Counted from the first letter of the stretch, positions 8,097-17,078 are shown. The stretch: DNA of 64,000 nt from JAQBQZ01 sp964554765 (GCA_964554765.1 CAZKPS010000001.1:62001-126000); one strand, 5' to 3'. The notes: generated from the letters alone by a model not told the origin. Numbers and translations: made by a program.

Positions 8097-8684
8097 ATGT
8101 TTCAAACAAAACAATTCACAATTCCTGAAATAAATGGAATTTCATCAAAGACTATTGAGGAACATCTCAAACTCTATGCAGGCTACGTAAAGCATGCAAA
8201 CCTCATTCAAGAAAAGCTCAATGAATACAAAGCAGACACTGAGAAGAATGCGTACGTAATCGGCGAACTCAACCGACGATTCGCTTTTGAATTCGATGGG
8301 ATGCGAAACCACGAATACTATTTTGAACAACTCGAAGGTGGTCACAGACAGGCGATGGGTTCGGCCCTCGACAAAAAACTAGTTGAGGATTTTGGAAGTG
8401 TCGAAAACTGGCTTAACGAATTCAAAACACTTTGTATGACTCGAGGTATTGGATGGGCAGTACTCTGGTACGACAAAGTTTCAAACAAGCTCATTAATGC
8501 ATGGGTAGACGAACAACATCTAGGACAGCTAAATAGTCTCACGTTTATCTACGGAATCGATATGTGGGAACATTCATACCTTATGGACTATACTCCATCG
8601 GATAAGAAAAAATATGTAGAAGCGTATCTTATGGCAACAAACCAAGAAGTGGTAGCGAAGAGATTTGAGGAAGCACGAAAGTAG
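8097..8684 (+). CDS. Fe/Mn superoxide dismutase-family protein
   Basis: 195 residues, the usual SodA/SodB length. The four metal ligands can be placed: His in TIEEH (about 24), His in RNHEYYF (about 77), and Asp and His in GIDMWEHSY (about 159-163). The usual HHxxY pair after the first ligand is replaced by YAGY, and the Trp after the second ligand is Phe. Dismutation of superoxide is the family reaction; these second-shell changes leave activity open. It is inserted between the two ComEC halves on the opposite strand. Confidence 0.85.
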   Translation: MFQTKQFTIPEINGISSKTIEEHLKLYAGYVKHANLIQEKLNEYKADTEKNAYVIGELNRRFAFEFDGMRNHEYYFEQLEGGHRQAMGSALDKKLVEDFGSVENWLNEFKTLCMTRGIGWAVLWYDKVSNKLINAWVDEQHLGQLNSLTFIYGIDMWEHSYLMDYTPSDKKKYVEAYLMATNQEVVAKRFEEARK

Positions 8685-8706
8685 GTAGTCATTAGTTTAT
8701 AGAAAA

Positions 8707-8733
8707 TACAGCACCTAGAGGTGCTGTATTTTG
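8707..8733 (+). terminator. Terminator of the SOD-like gene
   Basis: ACAGCACC / GGTGCTGT stem followed by ATTTTGTT. It is preceded by the 16-mer TAGTCATTAGTTTATA, which recurs before the terminator at 60808. Confidence 0.7.
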
Positions 8734-8764
8734 TTAATGACAGCAGACTATAAATTACAAACTA

Positions 8765-10300
8765 TTAATACGGCTCTGCCGTATTACCCGCCTTCTCCAT
8801 TCCCTTTCCTCTTTTGTGTTCAACCCAAAGAGAGAATATATAAAATCCTAGATAACAAAGTAACATTGCCCACAGAGGAAAATATTTTATATCAAAATAT
8901 CCAAACGGAATATTCGCCAATGTGTGCGCAGTCCAAATCACAAATGTAGAGAGAATAATAAGTAGCCCTGCAAACGGGAGCGATATGGCAGGTATAAATG
9001 CAATCATTCCAACAATAAATGTAAGTAACATTATCCAAGGTATAAGTGGCAAGATAATAATATTTGAAATAGGAGCAACAATTGAGAGATTGCCGATTTC
9101 ATAAAGAAGATATGGCAGCACAATGATTTGGGTCGCCAAAGTTTCAGAAAGTATTTGCCTTATCTGGAATTTCTCCGTCACCTTTGTAAGACCTTTCTTC
9201 ATAGGTTCAGCACAATTAATAATCGCAAATGTTGCGAGCACACTGAGAGCAAAAGATATGTCATACAAAAGTGAATACGGATTCCAAAGTACCATGCAAA
9301 ATCCCGCACCGAATAGTGCACGATTTTGAATCACTGTTTTATAAGACAGAGACCCGAGAAGCGTAATAGATGCCATAATAGCAGAGCGCACCACAGGTGG
9401 TGTTCCTCCAGTCATTATGACAAAGAGAACAATTCCAACGCCAGCAAATATTATTCCTAGCCTCCTACCCCACATCCCAAAGAGATACATCATCGCACGA
9501 ATCACAATCGCAATATTGTATCCAGAGAGAACCACAATATGAATAAGTCCTGCTTTTACGAAATCCTCCTGAACATCTTTAGGAAGTGCACCCTTGCCAG
9601 CTAGCGTCACGCCATTTGCAAGAGATGATTCTGGTTCAGAAACCAGAGATTCAACATTGCTTGTAAACCAATTTTTGATTTTATATAGAACTGTCCGAAG
9701 TGTTATTTCATCATTCTGCTTTTGCTCAACAACACCCCCAAAAGATACCTCGTGATAAATCCCCTGTCTTTTGAGATATGACACATAGTCAAAGTCTCTG
9801 TCATATTTTGAATCAAAGTTTTGAGGTCTTTGAATTTTACCTTTTATAACAATCGTATCATTGTATCCAAAGACACCTACCGCATTTTTATATATTATTT
9901 TCTCGGACGGAATATATTGTGGAACATTATCTTGAACTACAGCAAAGACATTAAGAAGAAGCTTATTGTTATTCAATTCATCCGAAACTTTCGCGACTAG
10001 AATAACGTTTTTATCTTCGTAGGGAGTAAGAGAAAGATCTGATTCACTCTGTAACACACTTTTAACCCTGAATCCCCCGAGCGAGAAGGTGATAACAAAA
10101 ACAACACAGAGTGCGATTATTTTATTTATTTCAACATCTTGAACCCTTTTGTGAATCAAAAGGAAACACAAAATCGCTATAGCGAGCATAAACGTGAAAC
10201 AAAGAGTATAAAAAGAGAGATGAAACAAATCAGCAAGCGCAATACCGAGAAAAAATCCAACTACAGAAACATAGAAATATTTACCACTATTATTTTCCAC
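8765..10300 (-). CDS. comEC: ComEC/Rec2-type DNA-uptake channel (N-terminal plus competence domains)
   Basis: 511 residues, polytopic membrane protein. Two N-terminal membrane segments, an OB-like soluble region (about 80-200) and the competence domain with HIVVLSGYN near 255, the family signature, then multiple membrane helices. It ends without the C-terminal beta-lactamase domain, which is supplied by the gene at 7085. It should carry single-stranded DNA across the inner membrane. It starts 7 bp after rnhA ends, so the two are co-transcribed. Confidence 0.92.
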   Translation of the reverse strand: MENNSGKYFYVSVVGFFLGIALADLFHLSFYTLCFTFMLAIAILCFLLIHKRVQDVEINKIIALCVVFVITFSLGGFRVKSVLQSESDLSLTPYEDKNVILVAKVSDELNNNKLLLNVFAVVQDNVPQYIPSEKIIYKNAVGVFGYNDTIVIKGKIQRPQNFDSKYDRDFDYVSYLKRQGIYHEVSFGGVVEQKQNDEITLRTVLYKIKNWFTSNVESLVSEPESSLANGVTLAGKGALPKDVQEDFVKAGLIHIVVLSGYNIAIVIRAMMYLFGMWGRRLGIIFAGVGIVLFVIMTGGTPPVVRSAIMASITLLGSLSYKTVIQNRALFGAGFCMVLWNPYSLLYDISFALSVLATFAIINCAEPMKKGLTKVTEKFQIRQILSETLATQIIVLPYLLYEIGNLSIVAPISNIIILPLIPWIMLLTFIVGMIAFIPAISLPFAGLLIILSTFVIWTAHTLANIPFGYFDIKYFPLWAMLLCYLGFYIFSLWVEHKRGKGMEKAGNTAEPY

Positions 10301-10307
10301 GAGAATA

Positions 10308-11024
10308 TTATCTCACAAAACTTTTCACGAGTGCATCCTCCTCTTCTTTTGAGAATACTTTTTTAAAACGAGCATTAGTTTTACCCTTCACCCTCGCTTC
10401 GCACTCTGCCCAAGTCGCATGAGTTTTGACCACCCCATCAATCATACTTACATACGAATATGCCTTTTTACTTGAAGAAGACTTAGATTTTGTAGCATTA
10501 GTTGCAAATGATTGTTTAGTTGCATCAAGATCAATTGTATATTTTTCTTTCACATCATTAAATAGCACATCTGGTGTACCATCAGCAAATGTTGTCGCTA
10601 TCACATCACACCGTTCATTCCCCGCAATTCCAAAGTGTCCAGGAATAACTTTAAATTCAACCTTCACTTTTGACAGCATTGATGACAATGTCTCCCAAAG
10701 ATCACGATTGAGCACCTCTCCTTTAGTACTTGTCTGCCAATTATTTCGCTTCCATCCGTGGATCCATTCGGTTGCCCCTTTCTTTACATATTCTGAATCA
10801 GTATAGAGAACAATGCCCTCGGTGAGATTTTTACTTATCACAAAATCAATAGCTTCGATGACAGCTGTGAGTTCCATCCTGTTATTAGTCGTATTAGTAT
10901 TTCTCCCGCCAATCTCCCGCACTCGCGCCTCGCGCATTTCATCGTATGAGACAATAGCACCCCACCCTCCAGGACCAGGATTACCCCTCGATGAACCATC
11001 AGTAAATATGATTGTTTTACTCAT
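10308..11024 (-). CDS. rnhA: Ribonuclease HI with C-terminal viroplasmin-like domain
   Basis: 238 residues. The RNase H domain (1-150) has all catalytic acids: FTDGSSRGNPGPGGW, NNRMELTA, YTDSEYV and GNERCD. After a Ser/Lys-rich linker, residues about 190-235 (YSYVSMIDGVV...TWAECEARVKG...RFKKVFS) resemble the RNA-DNA hybrid-binding/caulimovirus VI domain, which in eukaryotic RNase H1 is N-terminal. It degrades RNA in RNA-DNA hybrids. It is in one operon with comEC. Confidence 0.94.
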   Translation of the reverse strand: MSKTIIFTDGSSRGNPGPGGWGAIVSYDEMREARVREIGGRNTNTTNNRMELTAVIEAIDFVISKNLTEGIVLYTDSEYVKKGATEWIHGWKRNNWQTSTKGEVLNRDLWETLSSMLSKVKVEFKVIPGHFGIAGNERCDVIATTFADGTPDVLFNDVKEKYTIDLDATKQSFATNATKSKSSSSKKAYSYVSMIDGVVKTHATWAECEARVKGKTNARFKKVFSKEEEDALVKSFVR

Positions 11025-11070
11025 AATAAACAGTATAAAGGAGAAAGTTAAAAGTTAAAAGAAAATAAAT

Positions 11071-11098
11071 TTGCCACTTAGATGACGTGTGCTAGAAT
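11071..11098 (+). promoter_or_regulatory. Promoter for the 11109 gene
   Basis: TTGCCA, 16-nt spacer, TAGAAT. The -10 box is only 10 nt before the ATG at 11109, which implies a leaderless or nearly leaderless message. Confidence 0.5.
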
Positions 11099-11108
11099 GC
11101 GCAGAGAT

Positions 11109-11420
11109 ATGAATGATCACAAAATCAAAGTCCCCATTGAAAATTTGCCGGTATCAGAACGAAGGTTCTATGAGCTATGGGCAAGAAGGGCCAAAATACC
11201 TATGAATGAGCTTAAGGTTCATCTATTGATCGAAGGAATTAAGAAACATGGAGTTGTTCCTAATATCACATTTGAGCAAAATACGGAGCTTGAACGAGTT
11301 ATGGGTCTTCGACCAAAAATGGAAGATGTAAACCTTACCTTAAGAGAACTAGTTTGTGACCAGGTCCATAAATGGATTCGCACATTCAAGAAGTATTTAA
11401 AACCTCGCACACGGAAGTGA
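11109..11420 (+). CDS. Small basic orphan protein
   Basis: 103 residues from ATG 11109 (MNDHKIKVPIENL). Earlier in-frame Mets fall inside the promoter. Basic, with no membrane segment; the sequence VSERRFYELWARRAKIPMNEL suggests a small helical nucleic-acid-binding protein, but no family is recognised. The TGA stop lies in the loop of the terminator. It is a single-gene accessory unit. Confidence 0.55.
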   Translation: MNDHKIKVPIENLPVSERRFYELWARRAKIPMNELKVHLLIEGIKKHGVVPNITFEQNTELERVMGLRPKMEDVNLTLRELVCDQVHKWIRTFKKYLKPRTRK

Positions 11421-11433
11421 TGTGAGTTTTTTT
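11404..11433 (+). terminator. Terminator overlapping the stop codon of the 11109 gene
   Basis: CTCGCA / TGTGAG stem (one G-T pair) followed by seven T. Confidence 0.6.
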
Positions 11434-11480
11434 ATGATTAATTATTAATTAGTGATACTTGAATACTTTTGATTAGCCCT

Positions 11481-13190
11481 CTAATCGACTATTTCCTCAA
11501 TCCTTATCCTAATACTCTCCTTATTCAAAAAGAAAGACCTCTCCACCACCCCAACAAGAGACAAGGTCTTTTTACCGCTTGCTTGTTCAAAGAGTTTTTC
11601 TGATGCAAAAAATGAGATCGCCTCAAGTATTCCTCCATTCGGTTTGACTAGAATTATTTTCAAATGCTCTTTTGTTTTGCCAAACATCTGCACACTCTCA
11701 ACTGGCGTATTAGCAATGAGAAATAGAGGTTTTGGATTCCCTGTTCCAAATGGTGCCACCATCTCAACCTGTCGTACAAAATCACTATTTATTTCACTTA
11801 GTGTTACAGAAGAATCAGCCCATTTTTGAATTTCACCTACCACAGCCCCACACTTTTCATACGCTCGTTCAAGTTCTCCTTCAAGGAGATGGATTGATTC
11901 GTGAGATACTGAGAATCCTCCAGCTAAATGATGCCCTCCAAATTCATTAAACACACCCTCAGGAACTCCAGTCATAATATCTGTTACACTCACCTCACCC
12001 ACACTTCGACAAGAACCCTTGAGAGCCTCTTGCATACCATCTCGCCCCCAGAGAAACACTGGTTTGTTTTCTTTTTCCGCAAGACTATTTGCCACGAGCC
12101 CGAGAAGTGACGGCTTCCAAGATGGATCTCCTACTACGATCACTTTGTTATTAAAATACGGAGAATACTTTGCCTCGATGTGTTTTTTTACTTCTTTGAC
12201 GAGGTGTGCGGTTGTCGCCTTTCGATCTTTGTTTACCTTTTCGAGTTTGTCGACAAGCAGATTCGCCTCAAGAACATCATTAGTGGTGAGAAGTTTAAAT
12301 GCATCATATGAGATACCCATTCTCGATGCAGCATTGATACGAGGAGTAATCATAAACCCCACATCATCTTCAGTGAGCTTAGATTGATCAATCTTCAATT
12401 TCTGTAAAAGCTTGATAAGTCCTATTCGTCTTGATTTGCGAAGCACCTTAAGGCCAAAGAATGCGAAGCATCTGTTCTCATTTACAAGTGGCACCATATC
12501 CGACAATGTTGCAATACCTACCATATCGAGAAACCACTTCTCTTCTCCTTCTTTGAGTCCAAATCTGTTTTTAGCGAGCACCCCTTGTGCGAGTTTGTAT
12601 GCAACACCAGCACCACAAATCATTTGGTCCGGATACTCTGGAGAGATTTTTGGATTTACAATTGCGAACGCATTAGGAATTATCTCATGCGGAAGATGGT
12701 GATCAGTAATAATAGTCTCGATACCAAATGTTTTTGCGTAATCAACACACTCTTTGTCTGCAATTCCACAATCAACAGTGATCATGAGTCTCACTTCTTC
12801 TTTTGCGATTTTCTCCATCGCATCCTTATTGAGCCCGAACCCTTCTTCACTTCTATCGGGAATATAATTTATAAAATTATCATATCCAATTCTTTTGAAG
12901 AGATCATGGAGCACTACTGCGCCAGGAATGCCATCTGCATCATAGTCCGAATAAATACAAATCTTTTCTTTGTTTTCAATGGCTTTAAGAATTCTCTCTG
13001 TCGCCTTATCCATATCATGAAGAAGAAAAGGATCATATACCCCACTATCATATGAAGGTGAGAGAAAAACTTGTGCCTCGTCTCGAGTTTTAATCCCACG
13101 ATGAAAAAGAATGTGGGAAAGAATATCAGAATATTCTTTAAACCCATTTCTTGTATCTTGATCTATATTTTCTCTGATTTTGTAGGACAT
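11481..13190 (-). CDS. recJ: Single-stranded-DNA exonuclease RecJ
   Basis: 569 residues, DHH superfamily. Motifs seen: YSDYDADGIPG (metal site, about 78-88), MITVDCGI, TDHHLPHE (DHH motif), and GGHHLAGGFS in the DHHA1 domain, then an OB-like C-terminal domain. RecJ degrades 5' ends of single-stranded DNA in recombination and base-excision repair. It is monocistronic as far as can be seen and divergent from the HIT gene. Confidence 0.97.
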   Translation of the reverse strand: MSYKIRENIDQDTRNGFKEYSDILSHILFHRGIKTRDEAQVFLSPSYDSGVYDPFLLHDMDKATERILKAIENKEKICIYSDYDADGIPGAVVLHDLFKRIGYDNFINYIPDRSEEGFGLNKDAMEKIAKEEVRLMITVDCGIADKECVDYAKTFGIETIITDHHLPHEIIPNAFAIVNPKISPEYPDQMICGAGVAYKLAQGVLAKNRFGLKEGEEKWFLDMVGIATLSDMVPLVNENRCFAFFGLKVLRKSRRIGLIKLLQKLKIDQSKLTEDDVGFMITPRINAASRMGISYDAFKLLTTNDVLEANLLVDKLEKVNKDRKATTAHLVKEVKKHIEAKYSPYFNNKVIVVGDPSWKPSLLGLVANSLAEKENKPVFLWGRDGMQEALKGSCRSVGEVSVTDIMTGVPEGVFNEFGGHHLAGGFSVSHESIHLLEGELERAYEKCGAVVGEIQKWADSSVTLSEINSDFVRQVEMVAPFGTGNPKPLFLIANTPVESVQMFGKTKEHLKIILVKPNGGILEAISFFASEKLFEQASGKKTLSLVGVVERSFFLNKESIRIRIEEIVD

Positions 13191-13237
13191 TGTCTTTAAA
13201 TTTTAACACGACAGAAAAAATCTGATACAATACAAAT

Positions 13238-13648
13238 ATGAATAATGATTGTATATTCTGCAAAATAGTTAGAGGTGAAATACCCTCATTTAAAGTCTAT
13301 GAGGACGAGCATTCACTCGCCTTTTTGGACATTCACCCCAAAAGCCAAGGTCAGACACTTGTCATACCAAAAGAGCATTCGGAGAACATTTATGAGCTAA
13401 CTGATGAGACAATGGCGAGACTCTCACTTGTAGTCAAAAAGGTTGCTGTAGCAGTCAAAAATGGACTAAATAGTGACGGAATTAATATCCTGATGAATAA
13501 CGAAGAATCTGCTGGACAAATAATATTTCACTCCCACTTCCATGTTGTTCCACGATTCAACAAGGATAACTTTGAACATGGTCCTCATATTGAATATAAA
13601 CCAGGCGAAGCAGAAGAAGTAGCAGAGAAAATAAAGAGTAGCTTATAA
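13238..13648 (+). CDS. HIT family nucleotide hydrolase
   Basis: 136 residues. The histidine triad is HSHFHVVPR at about 99-107; N-terminal CIFCKI is the first half of the common zinc site. The family (HinT) hydrolyses purine nucleoside phosphoramidates or AMP-lysine. The ATG at 13238 gives the standard N-terminus. Confidence 0.95.
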   Translation: MNNDCIFCKIVRGEIPSFKVYEDEHSLAFLDIHPKSQGQTLVIPKEHSENIYELTDETMARLSLVVKKVAVAVKNGLNSDGINILMNNEESAGQIIFHSHFHVVPRFNKDNFEHGPHIEYKPGEAEEVAEKIKSSL

Positions 13649-13659
13649 TCAGTGTCTTT

Positions 13660-13713
13660 AATTTAAAAAAAAATACACAGTACCCGACAGGTACTGTGTA
13701 TTTTTTTTAAATT
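13660..13713. terminator. Long bidirectional terminator between convergent genes
   Basis: About 24-bp stem (core ACAGTACC / GGTACTGT) with flanking A and T runs, shared by the HIT gene and the convergent methyltransferase gene. Confidence 0.85.
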
Positions 13714-14817
13714 CTACTTAGATAATTTCAGAATAATGAAGTCTTTTATTTTTCTCCCTTTAAGTTCATACTCTGGAGTAAAAATAGTGTCCACAAGATT
13801 GAGTCCCGCATCTTTGAAAACTTTGATATACCATTCAATTGGTCTGTGTGATTCGATGATCTCATAGTTACCTTCCTTTTTGATTTTTTTATAATGATGG
13901 TTGTCTTCATATTTATGCTTTGTCTGCATTCTGAAGTCAATCTTTGATTCTGGAACATCAAATATAAGAGGATTACAAAATCCAAAATAAGCAAAACCAT
14001 TATCTTTTATCTTGTCTTTAATATTCTTTACAATATTTTTTACTTCATTCTCTGGCACAATACAGAACACAAGGTTACAAATAATAAAGTCAAAATATCC
14101 CTCGGGAATATCTTCAACCTTTTTATAAACATTCTCTCTTCCGATTCTCTGTCCAGCTCTTTCTCTCATCTCGGATGAAATATCATACAGACGGCTGTCT
14201 GCGCCTTTTGCTTTAATTGCTGTAGAAAGAACCGCTGGTCCTCCACCATAATCGAGCACTTTCTTATTTTTCAAATTACCAAGAAGTGGTATGAGTGTAT
14301 TGTCATAATATGCGAGCTTTATCTTTTCCGATTCAAGCTCTTTGAGCACCTTACCCCACTGTTTTTGGCCTGACACCATTATTCGATTTGAGTCCCACAT
14401 TATCTTCCAGAATTTATCATAAGATTCTGCGGCCACCTTATTTGAGATCAAGATCCCAATTGGAACTTTGGTCCAAATGATTATACCAATCTTGTCATTT
14501 CTTATGATTGTCTCTGTGAGCGGTTCAAAATCTTTCTTGATGAATTTGTATTCAACTTTTGGATATTTATTTTTATTTACCCAATTTTTCAAGGATTCAT
14601 TAAAGATGAGTTTTGCTTTGATACCTCTTTTGGCTCTTTCTTTATGGTATTCAAGCCAGAATTCGTCTCCCATCATGAGAGATTCCTTTGCAGACCCAAA
14701 TGTGTGGTGCTCCTTTCCCCCAGCTTCAAGTAGAATTCGAAGAAGTTCCCTGATTCCCTCAACCCCCTTGAAAGAGGTATGTTCAGAATATTTTGTTTTT
14801 CGTGCTTTAGCTTTCAT
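13714..14817 (-). CDS. TrmB-type sensor domain fused to a SAM methyltransferase
   Basis: 367 residues. Residues about 15-150 (FKGVEGIRELL...NDKIGIIIW...SYDKFWKIMWDSN) follow the effector domain of the TrmB-type regulators in this window, from the xGxEGxxxxx start to the closing FxxxW, but there is no HTH. Residues about 185-360 form a class I methyltransferase: KVLDYGGGPAVLS is the SAM-binding motif I, followed by YFDFIICNLVFCIVP. The start of the permease operon lies upstream with a 9-bp gap, so the two proteins are made together. The substrate is unknown. The fusion suggests methylation controlled by a small-molecule ligand, possibly one brought in by the permease. Confidence 0.8.
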   Translation of the reverse strand: MKAKARKTKYSEHTSFKGVEGIRELLRILLEAGGKEHHTFGSAKESLMMGDEFWLEYHKERAKRGIKAKLIFNESLKNWVNKNKYPKVEYKFIKKDFEPLTETIIRNDKIGIIIWTKVPIGILISNKVAAESYDKFWKIMWDSNRIMVSGQKQWGKVLKELESEKIKLAYYDNTLIPLLGNLKNKKVLDYGGGPAVLSTAIKAKGADSRLYDISSEMRERAGQRIGRENVYKKVEDIPEGYFDFIICNLVFCIVPENEVKNIVKNIKDKIKDNGFAYFGFCNPLIFDVPESKIDFRMQTKHKYEDNHHYKKIKKEGNYEIIESHRPIEWYIKVFKDAGLNLVDTIFTPEYELKGRKIKDFIILKLSK

Positions 14818-14826
14818 ATAAGTTTG

Positions 14827-16125
14827 TTAAGAAAATAATATACTAAGCAGCAACACAAATGCAGATCCAACAAGATACACGTTTATATCTTTTAATTTCC
14901 CACTGAATACTGACAACACAACATAAGATGCAAATCCTGCAAACATCGCCTTATCAAGACCGAAAGTCCACACGGTAACAACAACCATTACAGCGATAGA
15001 AACAACATCAATCCAGTTATAATTCTTGAGATCCTTTTTTGTTGGAAAAAGTGTGAATCCTACAAAGAGTAGCGCTCCCGTCGTTGCGACTACCGGCACC
15101 AAGTTTATAAGAGGAACCAGGAAGAGAAAGAGTGACATAAGAATTGCAACAACAACTGCCACAAGCCCGGTTCTACCTCCTTCACCAATACCAACAGCAC
15201 TTTCTACATAAGTAATAAGATTTGACGTTCCAGTCACAGCACCGAGAACCGTTCCTCCTCCATCAACAATGAGTCCCTCTTTAATTCCAGAAAGATTTCC
15301 GTTTTCATCTACAATAGAAGTATTTCTAGTAAGTCCAATAAACTTTGCAATACTTCCGTAAAAGTCGAGAATAAATAATACGAGAATCACAGACCAAATC
15401 TTTGGATTGAAAATTATTCCCCAATCAAGTGCGAACATTCCATCAAACATTTCTTTTGAAAAATGAATTGGATTTATTGTCTGACTAATTCCTATAAGTG
15501 GTGCAACAATAGACGCAACGATAATACTCAAAAGCACTGCACCTTTAATTTTAAATGTTCTAGATACAATCACAGATACAAGTCCAACGTAAAAGATAAT
15601 TGCTTCGTGTGATGTCAATGCTCCAATACCAATAATTTTTATTCCATCATATGCAAGCATACCACTCACCTTGAATGCAACAAGCATCAAGAAAACACCA
15701 ACAGATGTAGCAAGCCCCGACTTTAGCTTATCTGGAATTGCTTTAACAATATTTACTCGAAGAGGAGTGAAACTTAAAAGCACTGTAAGTACTCCTGACC
15801 AAAAGACTGCACCCAAAGCTTCTTGCCATGTAAACCCTAAGACACCCACAACAACATATGCAACATAGGCATTCATTTCGAGTCCTGGAGCAACAGCAAA
15901 AGGTAATTTTGCCCAAAGCCCCATGGTCAAAGTCGCAATTACAGATCCGAGAATCGTAGCAAAGAAAATTGCACTTGTATTTAACCCCATGGCACCAAGT
16001 ATTGCTGGATTAACCACAAAAATATAAGACAACGCCAAGAATGTAGAAATCCCAGCAAATATCTCAATTTTGATTGAAGATCCTTTTTTCGTTATGACAA
16101 AGAAATCATTTATTTTTTGAATCAT
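14827..16125 (-). CDS. NCS2/AzgA-type purine permease
   Basis: 432 residues with about 12 hydrophobic segments. The N-terminal EIFAGISTFLALSYIFVVNP and the APGLEMNAY segment match the AzgA-like branch of xanthine/uracil/guanine permeases. Expected function is proton-coupled uptake of adenine, guanine or hypoxanthine, useful for an organism unable to make purines. It is first gene of a two-gene operon with the sensor-methyltransferase and is divergent from TrmB-type regulator 2. Confidence 0.92.
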   Translation of the reverse strand: MIQKINDFFVITKKGSSIKIEIFAGISTFLALSYIFVVNPAILGAMGLNTSAIFFATILGSVIATLTMGLWAKLPFAVAPGLEMNAYVAYVVVGVLGFTWQEALGAVFWSGVLTVLLSFTPLRVNIVKAIPDKLKSGLATSVGVFLMLVAFKVSGMLAYDGIKIIGIGALTSHEAIIFYVGLVSVIVSRTFKIKGAVLLSIIVASIVAPLIGISQTINPIHFSKEMFDGMFALDWGIIFNPKIWSVILVLFILDFYGSIAKFIGLTRNTSIVDENGNLSGIKEGLIVDGGGTVLGAVTGTSNLITYVESAVGIGEGGRTGLVAVVVAILMSLFLFLVPLINLVPVVATTGALLFVGFTLFPTKKDLKNYNWIDVVSIAVMVVVTVWTFGLDKAMFAGFASYVVLSVFSGKLKDINVYLVGSAFVLLLSILFS

Positions 16126-16196
16126 ATATTTTTAATTTGTAGCTAATGTGTATAGAATACCACATTTTTATTATTAGGTCAAAACAATATTGTATA

Positions 16197-16275
16197 GAAT
16201 TATAATAATACGTTCATATATAATGATATAATTCTGTTGATAATTAATTGACAAAATAGAGTGATTTGCTACAAT
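16197..16275 (+). promoter_or_regulatory. Divergent control region of permease operon and regulator 2
   Basis: Inverted repeat GAATTATA...TATAATTC spans about 16197-16234. A promoter TTGACA (16248-16253), 16-nt spacer, TACAAT (16270-16275) reads toward the regulator and ends only 8 nt before its ATG, implying leaderless mRNA. Confidence 0.55.
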
Positions 16276-16283
16276 TGGAGTAT

Positions 16284-17045
16284 ATGAAGGAAAAACTCTT
16301 AAAGATAGGCCTCAACCCTACTGAAATAGACATCTACCTCACCCTCCTAGAGCATGGCAAACTTCTGCCTGCAAATATAAGTAAATTAACAGGTATCAAC
16401 CGAAGTACGGCATATGCAGCCTGCGCAGAATTGTTGAAGAAAAACATTATTACAGAAGATCTCTCCGGTAAAACCAAATACTTTGTAGCACTCCCTCCAG
16501 AAAACCTCAAAAATCAAGTAAACAAAAAACTCCGGGAAATCAAAATCGAGGAAAGCATTATTAACGAGCTTATTCCAGAACTCGAGTCACTCCCAAAGTC
16601 CGGTAATTATTCAATACCTAGGGTACAGGTAGTTAATAGTGATGATATAGAGGATTTTCTCTACAAAAACACACCAATATGGGAAAAGAGTATGCGAGAT
16701 CTAAATGAGAAGACTTGGTGGGGTTTTCAAGATCATGCCTTTGTAGAAAGTGACAAATATCGAAAATGGATTCTCTGGTATTGGAATCGATCATCTGAAG
16801 ATATGGATTTAAAACTTTTTACAAATGAATCCAAGATTGAAGAAAGAATGAGAGAGAAGAATATAACGAGAAGAAAACTGAAACCGTGGACTGGAGATAA
16901 TTTTAGCTCAACACAATGGATACTTGGTGAATATATAGTATCCATTATGACTCGAGGAAAGCTCCACTACCTCGTACAAATTCGAGACCGTGTACTCGCA
17001 GATAGTATGCGAAATATGACAAAAAATCTCTGGATTAAGGATTAA
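16284..17045 (+). CDS. TrmB-type transcriptional regulator 2
   Basis: 253 residues from ATG 16284 (MKEKLLKIGLNPTE). A TTG 18 bp upstream lies inside the promoter and is rejected. The HTH (1-60) has the pattern IYLTLLEHG...TGINRSTAYAACAELL. The C-terminal half is a more diverged effector region rich in Trp. Its divergent partner is the purine-permease/sensor-methyltransferase operon, so it is the obvious candidate regulator, perhaps with a purine as signal (inference). It ends in a good terminator. Confidence 0.85.
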   Translation: MKEKLLKIGLNPTEIDIYLTLLEHGKLLPANISKLTGINRSTAYAACAELLKKNIITEDLSGKTKYFVALPPENLKNQVNKKLREIKIEESIINELIPELESLPKSGNYSIPRVQVVNSDDIEDFLYKNTPIWEKSMRDLNEKTWWGFQDHAFVESDKYRKWILWYWNRSSEDMDLKLFTNESKIEERMREKNITRRKLKPWTGDNFSSTQWILGEYIVSIMTRGKLHYLVQIRDRVLADSMRNMTKNLWIKD

Positions 17046-17077
17046 AAAACAGCACCCGATGAGGTGCTGTTTTTATT
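17044..17077 (+). terminator. Terminator between regulator 2 and pgk
   Basis: ACAGCACC / GGTGCTGT stem with A-tract before and T-tract after; bidirectional, also serving the convergent pgk. Confidence 0.85.
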
Positions 17078-17078
17078 T

